A stretch of DNA of 5,360 nucleotides from positions 1 through 5,360 of the forward strand of contig JAUWFF010000125.1 of the NCBI GenBank assembly GCA_030607105.1, given 5' to 3'. A program made the translations under genes and the position numbers. This DNA comes from Filomicrobium sp. (GTDB lineage Bacteria; Pseudomonadota; Alphaproteobacteria; Rhizobiales; Hyphomicrobiaceae). This document shows positions 1-5,360 of this stretch, in pieces (the first letter of the stretch is position 1; the number at the start of each line of letters is the position of its first letter). The notes below the pieces were generated by a model, which searched no databases, was not told the origin of the DNA, and saw nothing but the letters and a program-made list of their open reading frames with translations.

Positions 1-729
1 AAACGACTTGGCGCCGACGTCATGAACATGGTCGTGGCCAGTTCATCGGTACGCAAGGGGGAAACGCTGATCGATACGGCGGTGACGCTCAATGCCATGC
101 GCCCTGACATCATTGTCGTGCGCCACCACGCCGCGGGCGCCGTCGAGTTGCTGGCGCAAAAGGTGGACTGTTCCGTGGTGAATGCCGGAGACGGCGCCCA
201 TCAGCATCCCACACAGGCTCTGCTGGACGCTCTCACCATCCGCCGGGCTAAGGGGCGAATTGCCGGGCTGACAGTGGCGATTTGCGGGGACATTCTGCAC
301 TCACGGGTGGCTCGCTCGAATATCGACCTTCTGAATGCGATGTCGGCGCGTGTCAGGATTGTGGCACCTTCGACGCTGCTGCCTTCCAACCCCGATCGGC
401 TGGGTGCGGAAGTCTTCACGGACATGTGGCATGGCCTCGCAGATGCCGATGTTGTCATGATGCTGCGGCTTCAGCACGAGCGCATGGACGGCGTCTATGT
501 TCCCTCCTCGCGCGAATACTTCCACTTCTTCGGGCTTGATCATGAAAAACTCGCGCGTGCCAAACCGGACGCGCTGATCATGCACCCTGGCCCAATGAAC
601 CGCGGGGTGGAGATTGCTTCAACCGTGGCCGATCACTCCCGCAGCGTTATCCGTGAACAGGTCGAAATGGGCGTTGCCGTCCGCATGGCCGTGTTGGAGG
701 CGCTGTCGCAAAACCTGCCGCAGGCGTAA
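1..729 (+). CDS. pyrB: Aspartate carbamoyltransferase catalytic chain, 5' end outside the window
   Basis: Cytosolic enzyme that condenses carbamoyl phosphate and L-aspartate to N-carbamoyl-aspartate, the committed step of pyrimidine synthesis. The frame is open from the first base, so the ATG at 22 is an internal methionine; 242 residues are present of a usual 300-320. The missing N-terminus should hold the carbamoyl-phosphate STRTR motif. Visible, in window residue numbers: the 80s-loop SSSVRKGET (S15 and K19 matching E. coli S80 and K84), R41-H42, HPTQ at 69-72 (E. coli H134 and Q137), HSRVARS with R102 (R167), LRLQ with R156 and Q158 (R229 and Q231), and the C-terminal HPGPMNRG at 195-202. 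All ligand positions I can align are kept, so the enzyme should be active. pyrC follows 31 bases after the TAA stop. The next gene is a PyrC'-like protein, which suggests a class A type PyrB-PyrC complex; that is inference. Family assignment is essentially certain. Confidence 0.97.
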   Translation, partial: KRLGADVMNMVVASSSVRKGETLIDTAVTLNAMRPDIIVVRHHAAGAVELLAQKVDCSVVNAGDGAHQHPTQALLDALTIRRAKGRIAGLTVAICGDILHSRVARSNIDLLNAMSARVRIVAPSTLLPSNPDRLGAEVFTDMWHGLADADVVMMLRLQHERMDGVYVPSSREYFHFFGLDHEKLARAKPDALIMHPGPMNRGVEIASTVADHSRSVIREQVEMGVAVRMAVLEALSQNLPQA

Positions 730-751
730 TCCCCTGCAGGCCCTTCAAGGC

Positions 752-756
752 AGGAG
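752..756 (+). promoter_or_regulatory. Shine-Dalgarno site fixing the pyrC start
   Basis: AGGAG lies 4 bases before the ATG at 761, with an extra AAGG at 747-750. It supports 761 as the pyrC start. The open frame reaches back to 614 inside pyrB, but those 49 codons give a Trp- and Arg-rich sequence that is only pyrB read out of frame. Confidence 0.7.
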
Positions 757-760
757 CCCA

Positions 761-2122
761 ATGAGCGTCTTCGTGAGCAAACCCCAGGGCGAAAAGCCGA
801 AACCCTCGCGCACACCGCAAGTCTTTCTGAATGCAAGGCTCATTGATCCGGAAAGCGGGCGCGACGAACTCGGCGGCCTTTTGGTGCAGGACGGCCTGAT
901 TGCCGACCTTGGTCCGCATTTGAGGCGCAATGCGCCTGAGGGCGCGGCGGTCATCGATTGCCAGGAGCATGTGCTTTGTCCCGGGCTGATCGACGCGCAG
1001 GTCACTACTGGGGAGCCCGGCCAAGAGCACCGCGAAACGCTGAAGACCGCAAGCCAGGCCGCGGCGGCAGGCGGGGTGACGACCGTGGTGGTGATGCCGG
1101 ACACCAGCCCGGTTATCGACCAGGTGGCGCTCGTAGACTTCATCCAGCGGCGCGCACGTGACAACGCCGTTGTTCACGTCCACACCATGGCTGCGATGAC
1201 ACGCGGTCTGGAAGGTGAGGAGATGACCGAGATCGGCCTTCTGAAGCGGGCCGGGGCTATCGCGTTCACCAATGGCAAGTCGAGCATTGCCAATACCCGG
1301 GTCATGCGCAACGTCTTGAACTATGCCAAGGACTTCGACGCCCTTGTCGCGCATCACTGCGAAGACCCCTACCTCTCGGCAAATGCGTCGATGAATTCGG
1401 GCCAAATCGCAACGCGGCTTGGATTGGCCGGCGTACCGACGGTTGCCGAGACGATAGTTGTCGAACGGGATGTGCGGCTCGTGGAAAAAACCGGCGGGCG
1501 CTACCACGCGATGACTATCTCTTGCGCGGAAAGCCTTGAGGTGATCAAGGCGGCCAAAGCGCGGGGGTTGAACGTTACTTGTGGCGTTTCGGTCAATCAC
1601 CTGACGCTTAATGAGAACGATGTGACTGGCTATCGTACGTTCTTCAAGGTGCGCCCACCGCTACGTCGTGAAGACGACCGCAAGGCAATGGTTGCAGGTA
1701 TTGCCGACGGCGGTATCGACATAATCGTATCTAGCCATGACCCACAGGACGCGGATGTCAAGCGGCGCCCCTTCCAGGAAGCCGCTGACGGCGCCACAGG
1801 CCTTGAGACATTGCTGCCGGCCGCACTGCGCCTCTACCATTGCGGCGACGTCGATCTTGTGACCCTGCTCAAGGCGATGACCTTCAACCCCGCGAAGCTA
1901 CTCGGGCTGCATTCCGGCCGTCTCAGCAAGGGCGCCATTGCCGATATCATCCTGATCGACCTCAACGAGCCTTGGGTTGTAAACAAAGACATGCTGCGCT
2001 CCCGATCAAAGAACTCGCCGTTTGATGAAGCTAGATTGCAGGGCCGGGTGCTGCGCACGCTGGTTGCCGGCGAAACCGTCTATCAGTACGCTGGTCACGA
2101 GTCAGCGCTGGCCACCGATTGA
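761..2122 (+). CDS. pyrC: Dihydroorotase-family protein, probably non-catalytic (PyrC'-like)
   Basis: 453 residues, amidohydrolase superfamily, class I dihydroorotase-like, directly after pyrB. Active relatives cyclise carbamoyl-aspartate to dihydroorotate with zinc held by an HxH pair, other His residues and an Asp. The fold is clear: PGLIDAQVTTGEPG at 74-87, AAAAGGVTT near 100-108, MPDTSPVID at 112-120, HHCED at 198-202, GGRYHAMTISCAES at 245-258, GVSVNHLTLNEND at 275-287, IDIIVSSHDPQ at 319-329. The ligands are mostly gone: the HxHxR positions are Q80, T82 and G84; the second-half His in CHVST is T252; the Asp of TDHAPH is S324; the Asp near 171 appears as Asn. H199 remains. This matches the inactive PyrC' proteins known from Pseudomonas, which are needed to assemble the PyrB complex; I recall that rhizobial PyrB-linked copies also lack the HxH. 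Residues 1-18 are a basic, Pro-rich, probably disordered extension. An active dihydroorotase should be encoded elsewhere. Genome pipelines usually name this gene plain dihydroorotase. Confidence 0.93.
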   Translation: MSVFVSKPQGEKPKPSRTPQVFLNARLIDPESGRDELGGLLVQDGLIADLGPHLRRNAPEGAAVIDCQEHVLCPGLIDAQVTTGEPGQEHRETLKTASQAAAAGGVTTVVVMPDTSPVIDQVALVDFIQRRARDNAVVHVHTMAAMTRGLEGEEMTEIGLLKRAGAIAFTNGKSSIANTRVMRNVLNYAKDFDALVAHHCEDPYLSANASMNSGQIATRLGLAGVPTVAETIVVERDVRLVEKTGGRYHAMTISCAESLEVIKAAKARGLNVTCGVSVNHLTLNENDVTGYRTFFKVRPPLRREDDRKAMVAGIADGGIDIIVSSHDPQDADVKRRPFQEAADGATGLETLLPAALRLYHCGDVDLVTLLKAMTFNPAKLLGLHSGRLSKGAIADIILIDLNEPWVVNKDMLRSRSKNSPFDEARLQGRVLRTLVAGETVYQYAGHESALATD

Positions 2123-2160
2123 ACGAGACTTCACTAATACAGGCGGAATGAGCCGGACGC

Positions 2161-2847
2161 ATGAGACCAGTACTGCTTGATCCGGCATTGATGGCGCTGT
2201 TGGCGCTTTTGTTTGGTTATTTCCTGGGCTCAATACCCTTCGGCCTGATCCTCACGCGAGCCGCCGGGTTAGGTGACATCCGCTCAATCGGCTCCGGCAA
2301 TATCGGTGCGACCAACGTCCTGCGGACAGGTAACAGGTGGCTTGCCGCGGCGACCTTGCTATTTGACGTATTGAAGGGCACCGCGGCTGTTCTTCTGGCT
2401 GGCTGGGTTGCCGAGGTTGGGGGTGTCGAGGCTCACACCACAGCAAGTGCGCCGCCATTTCCTGGTGCGCCATTTGATTGGATGCAATTTTCAGTGCAGT
2501 GTGCCGGGCTGGGCGCCTTTCTCGGACACCTCTTTCCGGTCTGGCTGGGCTTCAAAGGCGGCAAAGGGGTCGCCACCTACATCGGCGTCCTCATTGGCTT
2601 GGCGTGGAAGATCGCAATTGTTTTCTGCACGGTTTGGCTGGTGGTTGCCTTTGCGACCCGGTACTCCTCATTATCCGCACTCGCGGCATCTGCGGCGGCC
2701 CCGCTGGCGGCACTGGCGCTGAGCGGCTTGCAGGCTGCTGCTGTAACAGGGTTGATGAGCGGAATTCTGATTTACAAGCACGAAGCCAACATTCGTCGGC
2801 TCGCGGCTGGTGAGGAGCCAAAAATCGGTCGCAAAACAAGGGGGTGA
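2161..2847 (+). CDS. plsY: Acyl-phosphate:glycerol-3-phosphate acyltransferase PlsY
   Basis: Inner-membrane enzyme that transfers an acyl group from acyl phosphate (made by PlsX) to glycerol-3-phosphate, giving lysophosphatidic acid, the first step of phospholipid synthesis. 228 residues with several hydrophobic segments (about 8-31, 61-83, 112-130, 138-165, 170-203). All three family motifs are present: [12 protein letters not shown] at 45-56, [10 protein letters not shown] at 130-139, and [11 protein letters not shown]...EEPKIG at 204-223. GSIPFG at 23-28 is also typical. The protein is some 20 residues longer than common PlsY; the excess seems to lie in a Pro/Ala-rich stretch at about 86-109 between motifs 1 and 2. 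The ATG at 2161 is the first start after an in-frame TGA at 2149; its Shine-Dalgarno is weak (CGGA at 2154-2157). A start at 2191 (Met11) is possible. It sits 38 bases after pyrC and its end overlaps the likely dprA start. Confidence 0.96.
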   Translation: MRPVLLDPALMALLALLFGYFLGSIPFGLILTRAAGLGDIRSIGSGNIGATNVLRTGNRWLAAATLLFDVLKGTAAVLLAGWVAEVGGVEAHTTASAPPFPGAPFDWMQFSVQCAGLGAFLGHLFPVWLGFKGGKGVATYIGVLIGLAWKIAIVFCTVWLVVAFATRYSSLSALAASAAAPLAALALSGLQAAAVTGLMSGILIYKHEANIRRLAAGEEPKIGRKTRG

Positions 2848-4069
2848 GACGGCGAACCTGTTTACGCTGGCGCCGCTTCCGGTGGCCTTGCTTAATGATG
2901 CGCATTGGCTGGCTTGCCTGCGTCTGATCCGTTCTTGGAACGTCGGGCCAATCACATTCCGTGATCTCATCAATCATTCGGCGGTGCGCGCAACCCGCGA
3001 TCGATGCGCTGCCTCACCTGAGCCGAAAAACCGGACAAGGTAAGCCGTCAAGATATGAAAATATGCCCCGTTGAGAAGGGGGAAGCCGAATTGGAGGCCG
3101 CCGCGCGCCATGGGCCCGGCCGCCTTTCACGATAGAGACCGGCTATCCGCCCAGGCTTGCCCAGGCCGATTTTTCGCCGCCGCTGATCTACGTCATGGGC
3201 TACACTAAACTTCTGCGCGCTCCGAGCGTCGCCATTCTCGGAGAGAGGAAGGCGTCGGCGGCCGGGACGAAGTTGGCCGGCCTGTGTGGCAGAGGACTTG
3301 GCGGGGACGGGCTGACGATCGTTTTCGGTTTGGCACGGGGTATCAACAGCGCCGCGCATTAAGCCTCGCTCCATATGGGCACGGTTTCGGTGCTGGCCAG
3401 CGCCCTTGATATCATTTATCCGCCTGAAAACACCGTGCTGCATCAATGGATCGCTAAAAGAGGTTGCCTTGTTTCGGAGATACGCTGCGGTTTTCAGCCC
3501 TATGAGCGGGATTTTCCAAGGCGCAACCGGCTTGATTTCGGGGGTCTCGCTTGGCGTGCTGATCATGGAGGCTGCGCGCAGATCGGGCACCTAGACGACC
3601 GAGCGGCAGGCGGGTGAACAAAATCGCCCACTATTTGCAATTTCGAGCCATCCGCTCGACCCGCGTGCAGAAGGTGCCTAATTACCTGTTGAAGACCGGT
3701 GCGAAACTGGCCACGGAACCAGGCGATTTCCTAGAGGCTCTGGCGCCGATGACCGGACCCTCTGGAGCATTTCGGTAGGTCTCTATGCTGGAACCGGTTT
3801 TCGAGGTTCAGCCCGTTGAACCCACGCCGGAGCCCGATGCGGACAACAGGGCCCGCGTCTCGTCGACGCATGGTCCGGCGCCGGTGGCTATCGACGATAT
3901 CGAGCGTGCGACCAGTCCGGATATCCACTCCGTACGAACCGTTCTGATTGAGTTTGACCTGGCGGACCTCACCGAGCGCCGCGGAGCGCAGCATGTTTCG
4001 CCGTTGACGGTGCCTTCTGCAGAGGCCTCTGGTTCTGGTCCGATCGCCGATAACCGTTTTAAACATTGA
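2810..4069 (+). pseudogene. dprA: Decayed dprA (DNA-processing protein, Smf family)
   Basis: DprA binds incoming single-stranded DNA and loads RecA in natural transformation. The whole protein (about 420 codons) can be pieced together across three frames. Frame 2: LNDAHWLACLRLIRSWNVGPITFRDLINH (2891-2977). Frame 0: AIDALPHLSRKTGQGKPSRY (2997-3056). Frame 1: VEKGEAELEAAARHG (3070-3114). Frame 2: AFHDRD (3122-3139). Frame 0: YPPRLAQADF through the Rossmann motifs VAILGERKAS, FGLARGINSAAH, YPPEN and ERDFPRRNR (3144-3530). Frame 1: LISGVSLGVLIMEAARRSGT, then RQAGEQNRPLFAISSHPLDPRAEG (3532-3675). Frame 2: NYLLKTGAKLATEPGDFLEAL, then a C-terminal winged-helix segment, VAIDDIERATSPDIHSVRTVLIEFDLADLTERRGAQHVS. 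Lesions: frameshifts in 2978-2999, 3057-3070, 3112-3124, 3138-3144, about 3530 and at 3679; stops TAA 3360 (Glu expected), TAG 3592 (Leu expected) and TAG 3776. Motifs also changed: GAR to GER, SGLARGID to FGLARGIN, GGLD to SALD. The start is uncertain: GTG 2810, overlapping plsY, or GTG 2882. Confidence 0.93.
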
Positions 4070-4200
4070 CATGAGCTATTCGGAGATAGATCGGCGCCCC
4101 AATCGAGCGGCTTTTCGCGCAAGCTGCAGGATCATATCGGCACAATATTCGTCAAATTCATCATTTGAGCACATTGCATTTTTGTCCATCTGGACCAGCA

Positions 4201-4280
4201 CCGGGTGTGGGTTTTTCGTCTAGATTGCTTTCGCGTTCATGCACTTTAATGTCCCCAGACATGTGAAAACCTGCACCCGG
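4201..4280. repeat. Imperfect inverted repeat, 15-base arms around a 50-base loop
   Basis: The left arm at 4201-4215 (CCGGGTGTGGGTTTT) pairs with 4266-4280 (AAAACCTGCACCCGG) at 13 of 15 positions; the two mismatches are adjacent (left 4208-4209), and G-T pairing in RNA could partly rescue them. The 50-base interior holds a second, smaller hairpin at 4249-4262. The heptamer CGTCTAG follows the left arm (4217-4223) and occurs again 11 bases after the right arm (4291-4297). It could be a structured leader or small RNA, or a remnant of a dispersed palindromic element. Function unknown. Confidence 0.5.
4249..4262. repeat. Small perfect hairpin nested in the inverted repeat
   Basis: ATGTC (4249-4253), loop CCCA, GACAT (4258-4262): five perfect base pairs with a four-base loop. 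It has no T-tract behind it, so it is not an intrinsic terminator. Five pairs are within chance expectation; its placement inside the larger inverted repeat is the only reason to list it. Confidence 0.35.
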
Positions 4281-4352
4281 CATAACAATACGTCTAGCTC
4301 TTTGGCTGCAGTAAATGTGGATACACTTTTTGGGTGCGTAGGCGAACCGCGT

Positions 4353-4381
4353 TTGACAGCGCAACACCTATCCACCATCTT
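4353..4381 (+). promoter_or_regulatory. Candidate sigma-70-type promoter for topA
   Basis: A consensus -35 box TTGACA (4353-4358) is followed after 17 bases by CATCTT (4376-4381), a poor -10 box. Transcription would begin near 4388, leaving a leader of about 150 bases before topA. The orientation and the long spacer fit a topA promoter, and the lost dprA upstream makes separate transcription of topA likely. The -10 is weak, so this is tentative. Confidence 0.25.
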
Positions 4382-4393
4382 CCGGCGGCCGGA
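4381..4393. promoter_or_regulatory. 13-bp interrupted palindrome, possible operator
   Basis: TCCGGC-G-GCCGGA is a perfect 6+1+6 palindrome at 4381-4393. It lies on the expected start region of the candidate promoter at 4353-4381, where a repressor site would sit. As RNA it could only form a four-pair stem with a five-base loop. The match could be chance in GC-rich DNA. Confidence 0.3.
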
Positions 4394-4537
4394 CTGAAGC
4401 GCTGATCCCTAGAGGCCAATAGTCAAAAACGGGGGGACGGGGTGCGGTCTGAATGCGGGTAGAGCACGTAGCTTCCCACCGAAAAATCCATTTGATCTGG
4501 GCACAGCCGCGGGCTCGTCCAGTCGTGAAAGTCGCTC

Positions 4538-5360
4538 ATGAACGTCGTAATCGTTGAGTCTGCCGCAAAAGCGAAGACCATCAATAAATACCTGGGTTCG
4601 AGCTATAAGGTCATCGCCTCGTTCGGGCATGTCCGCGATCTGCCCTCTAAAGACGGGTCGGTGAAGCCTGACGAGGATTTCGCCATGGCCTGGGATGTGG
4701 CTGACCCGAAATCGCAGAAAGTTCTGAGAGAGATCACGGACGCCGTCAAAGGCGCCGACAAGCTGATCCTGGCGACTGACCCCGATCGCGAGGGTGAGGC
4801 GATTTCCTGGCATATTCTGCAGGTGCTCGAAAAGCGCCGCGCCCTGAAGAAAGGCGTTCCGGTCGAACGGGTCGCCTTCAATGCCGTGACCAAGCAGGCG
4901 ATCATGACGGCGCTGGCCAATCCGCGCCAGATCGATGAACCGCTGGTGTCGGCATATCTAGCGCGGCGCGCGCTTGACTATCTAGTCGGCTTCACACTGT
5001 CGCCGGTGCTGTGGCGCAAGCTGCCTGGCGCGCGTTCTGCGGGGCGCGTGCAATCGGTGGCATTGCGCCTTGTCTGCGACCGAGAGGCCGAGATCGAAGC
5101 CTTTAAGACCGAGGAATACTGGTCGATCGAGGCGGCGTTGGAGACTACGGGTTCCGCTGAGGTGCGTGCACGTCTCACAGGCATCGACAGGAAGAGCCTC
5201 AAAAAGCTCGGCATCAAGACACAAGCCGAAGCCTTCGCGATCAAAGAAGCGATTGAGAAGGGCGACTATTTGGTCACCGCGGTCGAGAAGAAAGCGGTCA
5301 AGCGGAACCCTTACGCGCCGTTTTCAACGTCGACCTTGCAGATGGATGCCTCGCGCAAGC
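4538..5360 (+). CDS. topA: DNA topoisomerase I (type IA), 3' end outside the window
   Basis: Cytosolic enzyme that relaxes negative supercoils by cutting and passing one DNA strand through a 5'-phosphotyrosine intermediate. The first 274 codons are present and open to the window end; the family is usually over 800 residues. The ATG at 4538 is the earliest possible start because an in-frame TGA sits at 4526-4528; the ribosome site is weak (GAAAG at 4527-4531). The TOPRIM domain is clear: MNVVIVESAAKAKTI with E7 and K11 (E. coli E9 and K13), SFGHVRDLP at 28-36, and the metal-binding ATDPDREGE with D81, D83 and E85 (E. coli D111, D113 and E115). Then follow RALDYLVGFTLSPVLWRK at 144-161, ARSAGRVQSVALRLVCDREAEIEAF at 165-189 and PFSTSTLQMDASRK at 261-274. 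The catalytic tyrosine region lies beyond the window. Oddity: VESAAKAKTI has Ala9 where most bacterial TopA have Pro. The gene looks functional as far as it goes. Confidence 0.96.
   Translation, partial: MNVVIVESAAKAKTINKYLGSSYKVIASFGHVRDLPSKDGSVKPDEDFAMAWDVADPKSQKVLREITDAVKGADKLILATDPDREGEAISWHILQVLEKRRALKKGVPVERVAFNAVTKQAIMTALANPRQIDEPLVSAYLARRALDYLVGFTLSPVLWRKLPGARSAGRVQSVALRLVCDREAEIEAFKTEEYWSIEAALETTGSAEVRARLTGIDRKSLKKLGIKTQAEAFAIKEAIEKGDYLVTAVEKKAVKRNPYAPFSTSTLQMDASRK

Larger units (their letters stand above)
4070..4537. other. Intergenic spacer between the dprA remnant and topA
   Basis: 468 bases without a convincing gene. It is visibly more AT-rich than the flanking genes, with T-runs near 4178-4183, 4211-4216 and 4327-4331. 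The only open frames are short: 4071-4223 on the + strand (50 codons) and 4161-4367 on the - strand (68 codons, GTG start). Neither has recognisable motifs or a good ribosome site. It holds an imperfect inverted repeat, a small hairpin, a TTGACA-type promoter candidate and a 13-bp palindrome, listed separately. No tRNA or clear intrinsic terminator was seen. It probably carries the topA promoter and leader. Confidence 0.6.

Noticed and set aside
614..760. Upstream extension of pyrC beginning inside pyrB
   Set aside because: It is pyrB sequence read in another frame, and the ATG at 761 has a good Shine-Dalgarno site and starts the family-like protein.
647..1600. Open frame of 317 codons on the - strand
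   Set aside because: It lies antisense to pyrC, which has clear family motifs, and its own translation has no recognisable domain. Long antisense frames are common opposite GC-rich genes.
2148..2180. ATG at 2148 as an alternative plsY start
   Set aside because: It is in a different frame and reaches a TGA after ten codons. The plsY frame itself has a TGA at 2149, so 2161 is the first usable ATG.
3048..3590. Open frame of 180 codons on the - strand across the dprA remnant
   Set aside because: The + strand shows DprA similarity throughout. The antisense translation is Arg/Pro-rich with no recognisable motif, and its survival is explained by the base composition.
2978..3778. Sequencing error or programmed frameshifting as the cause of the broken dprA
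   Set aside because: There are too many separate lesions, of both frameshift and nonsense type, together with altered conserved residues, while the adjoining genes are clean.
4071..4223. 50-codon open frame on the + strand just after the dprA remnant
   Set aside because: No ribosome site, no motif and Ser/Arg-rich translation. It is within chance length for this base composition.
4161..4367. 68-codon open frame on the - strand in the spacer
   Set aside because: GTG start, weak ribosome site, no recognisable motif, and it runs through the inverted repeat. Not enough to call a gene.

Overview
The window looks like a chromosomal housekeeping locus of a GC-rich alphaproteobacterium, most likely of the order Hyphomicrobiales/Rhizobiales (a Mesorhizobium/Phyllobacterium-like lineage would fit). 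This rests on the gene order pyrB-pyrC-plsY-dprA-topA, which I recall as typical of rhizobia and Brucella relatives, and on how well the proteins match the rhizobial versions of these families. No database search was possible, so the genus is a guess.

Layout, all on the + strand: (1) 1-729, the 3' three quarters of pyrB (aspartate carbamoyltransferase catalytic chain); (2) 761-2122, pyrC, a dihydroorotase-family protein that has lost most of the zinc ligands of active dihydroorotases and so looks like a non-catalytic, PyrC'-type partner of PyrB; (3) 2161-2847, plsY, the membrane acyl-phosphate:glycerol-3-phosphate acyltransferase; (4) 2810-4069, dprA, recognisable along its whole length but destroyed by about five to six frameshifts and three in-frame stop codons, plus changes in conserved motif residues; (5) 4070-4537, a 468-base non-coding stretch with an imperfect inverted repeat, a small hairpin, a candidate promoter and a 13-bp palindrome; (6) 4538-5360, the 5' third of topA (DNA topoisomerase I), running off the end.

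pyrB, pyrC and plsY are packed with gaps of 31 and 38 bases and no visible terminator, so they probably form one transcript. PyrB makes carbamoyl-aspartate for pyrimidine synthesis and PyrC probably supports it structurally. PlsY starts phospholipid synthesis and is linked by position rather than by pathway. dprA would have been the next gene and normally serves natural transformation by loading RecA on incoming single-stranded DNA. Its decay beside intact neighbours suggests that selection on this function has been lost in this lineage. topA probably has its own promoter in the long spacer.

I saw no mobile element, CRISPR array, tRNA or rRNA. I see no novel multi-gene system. The two points most worth following are the decayed dprA and the catalytic-residue loss in PyrC.
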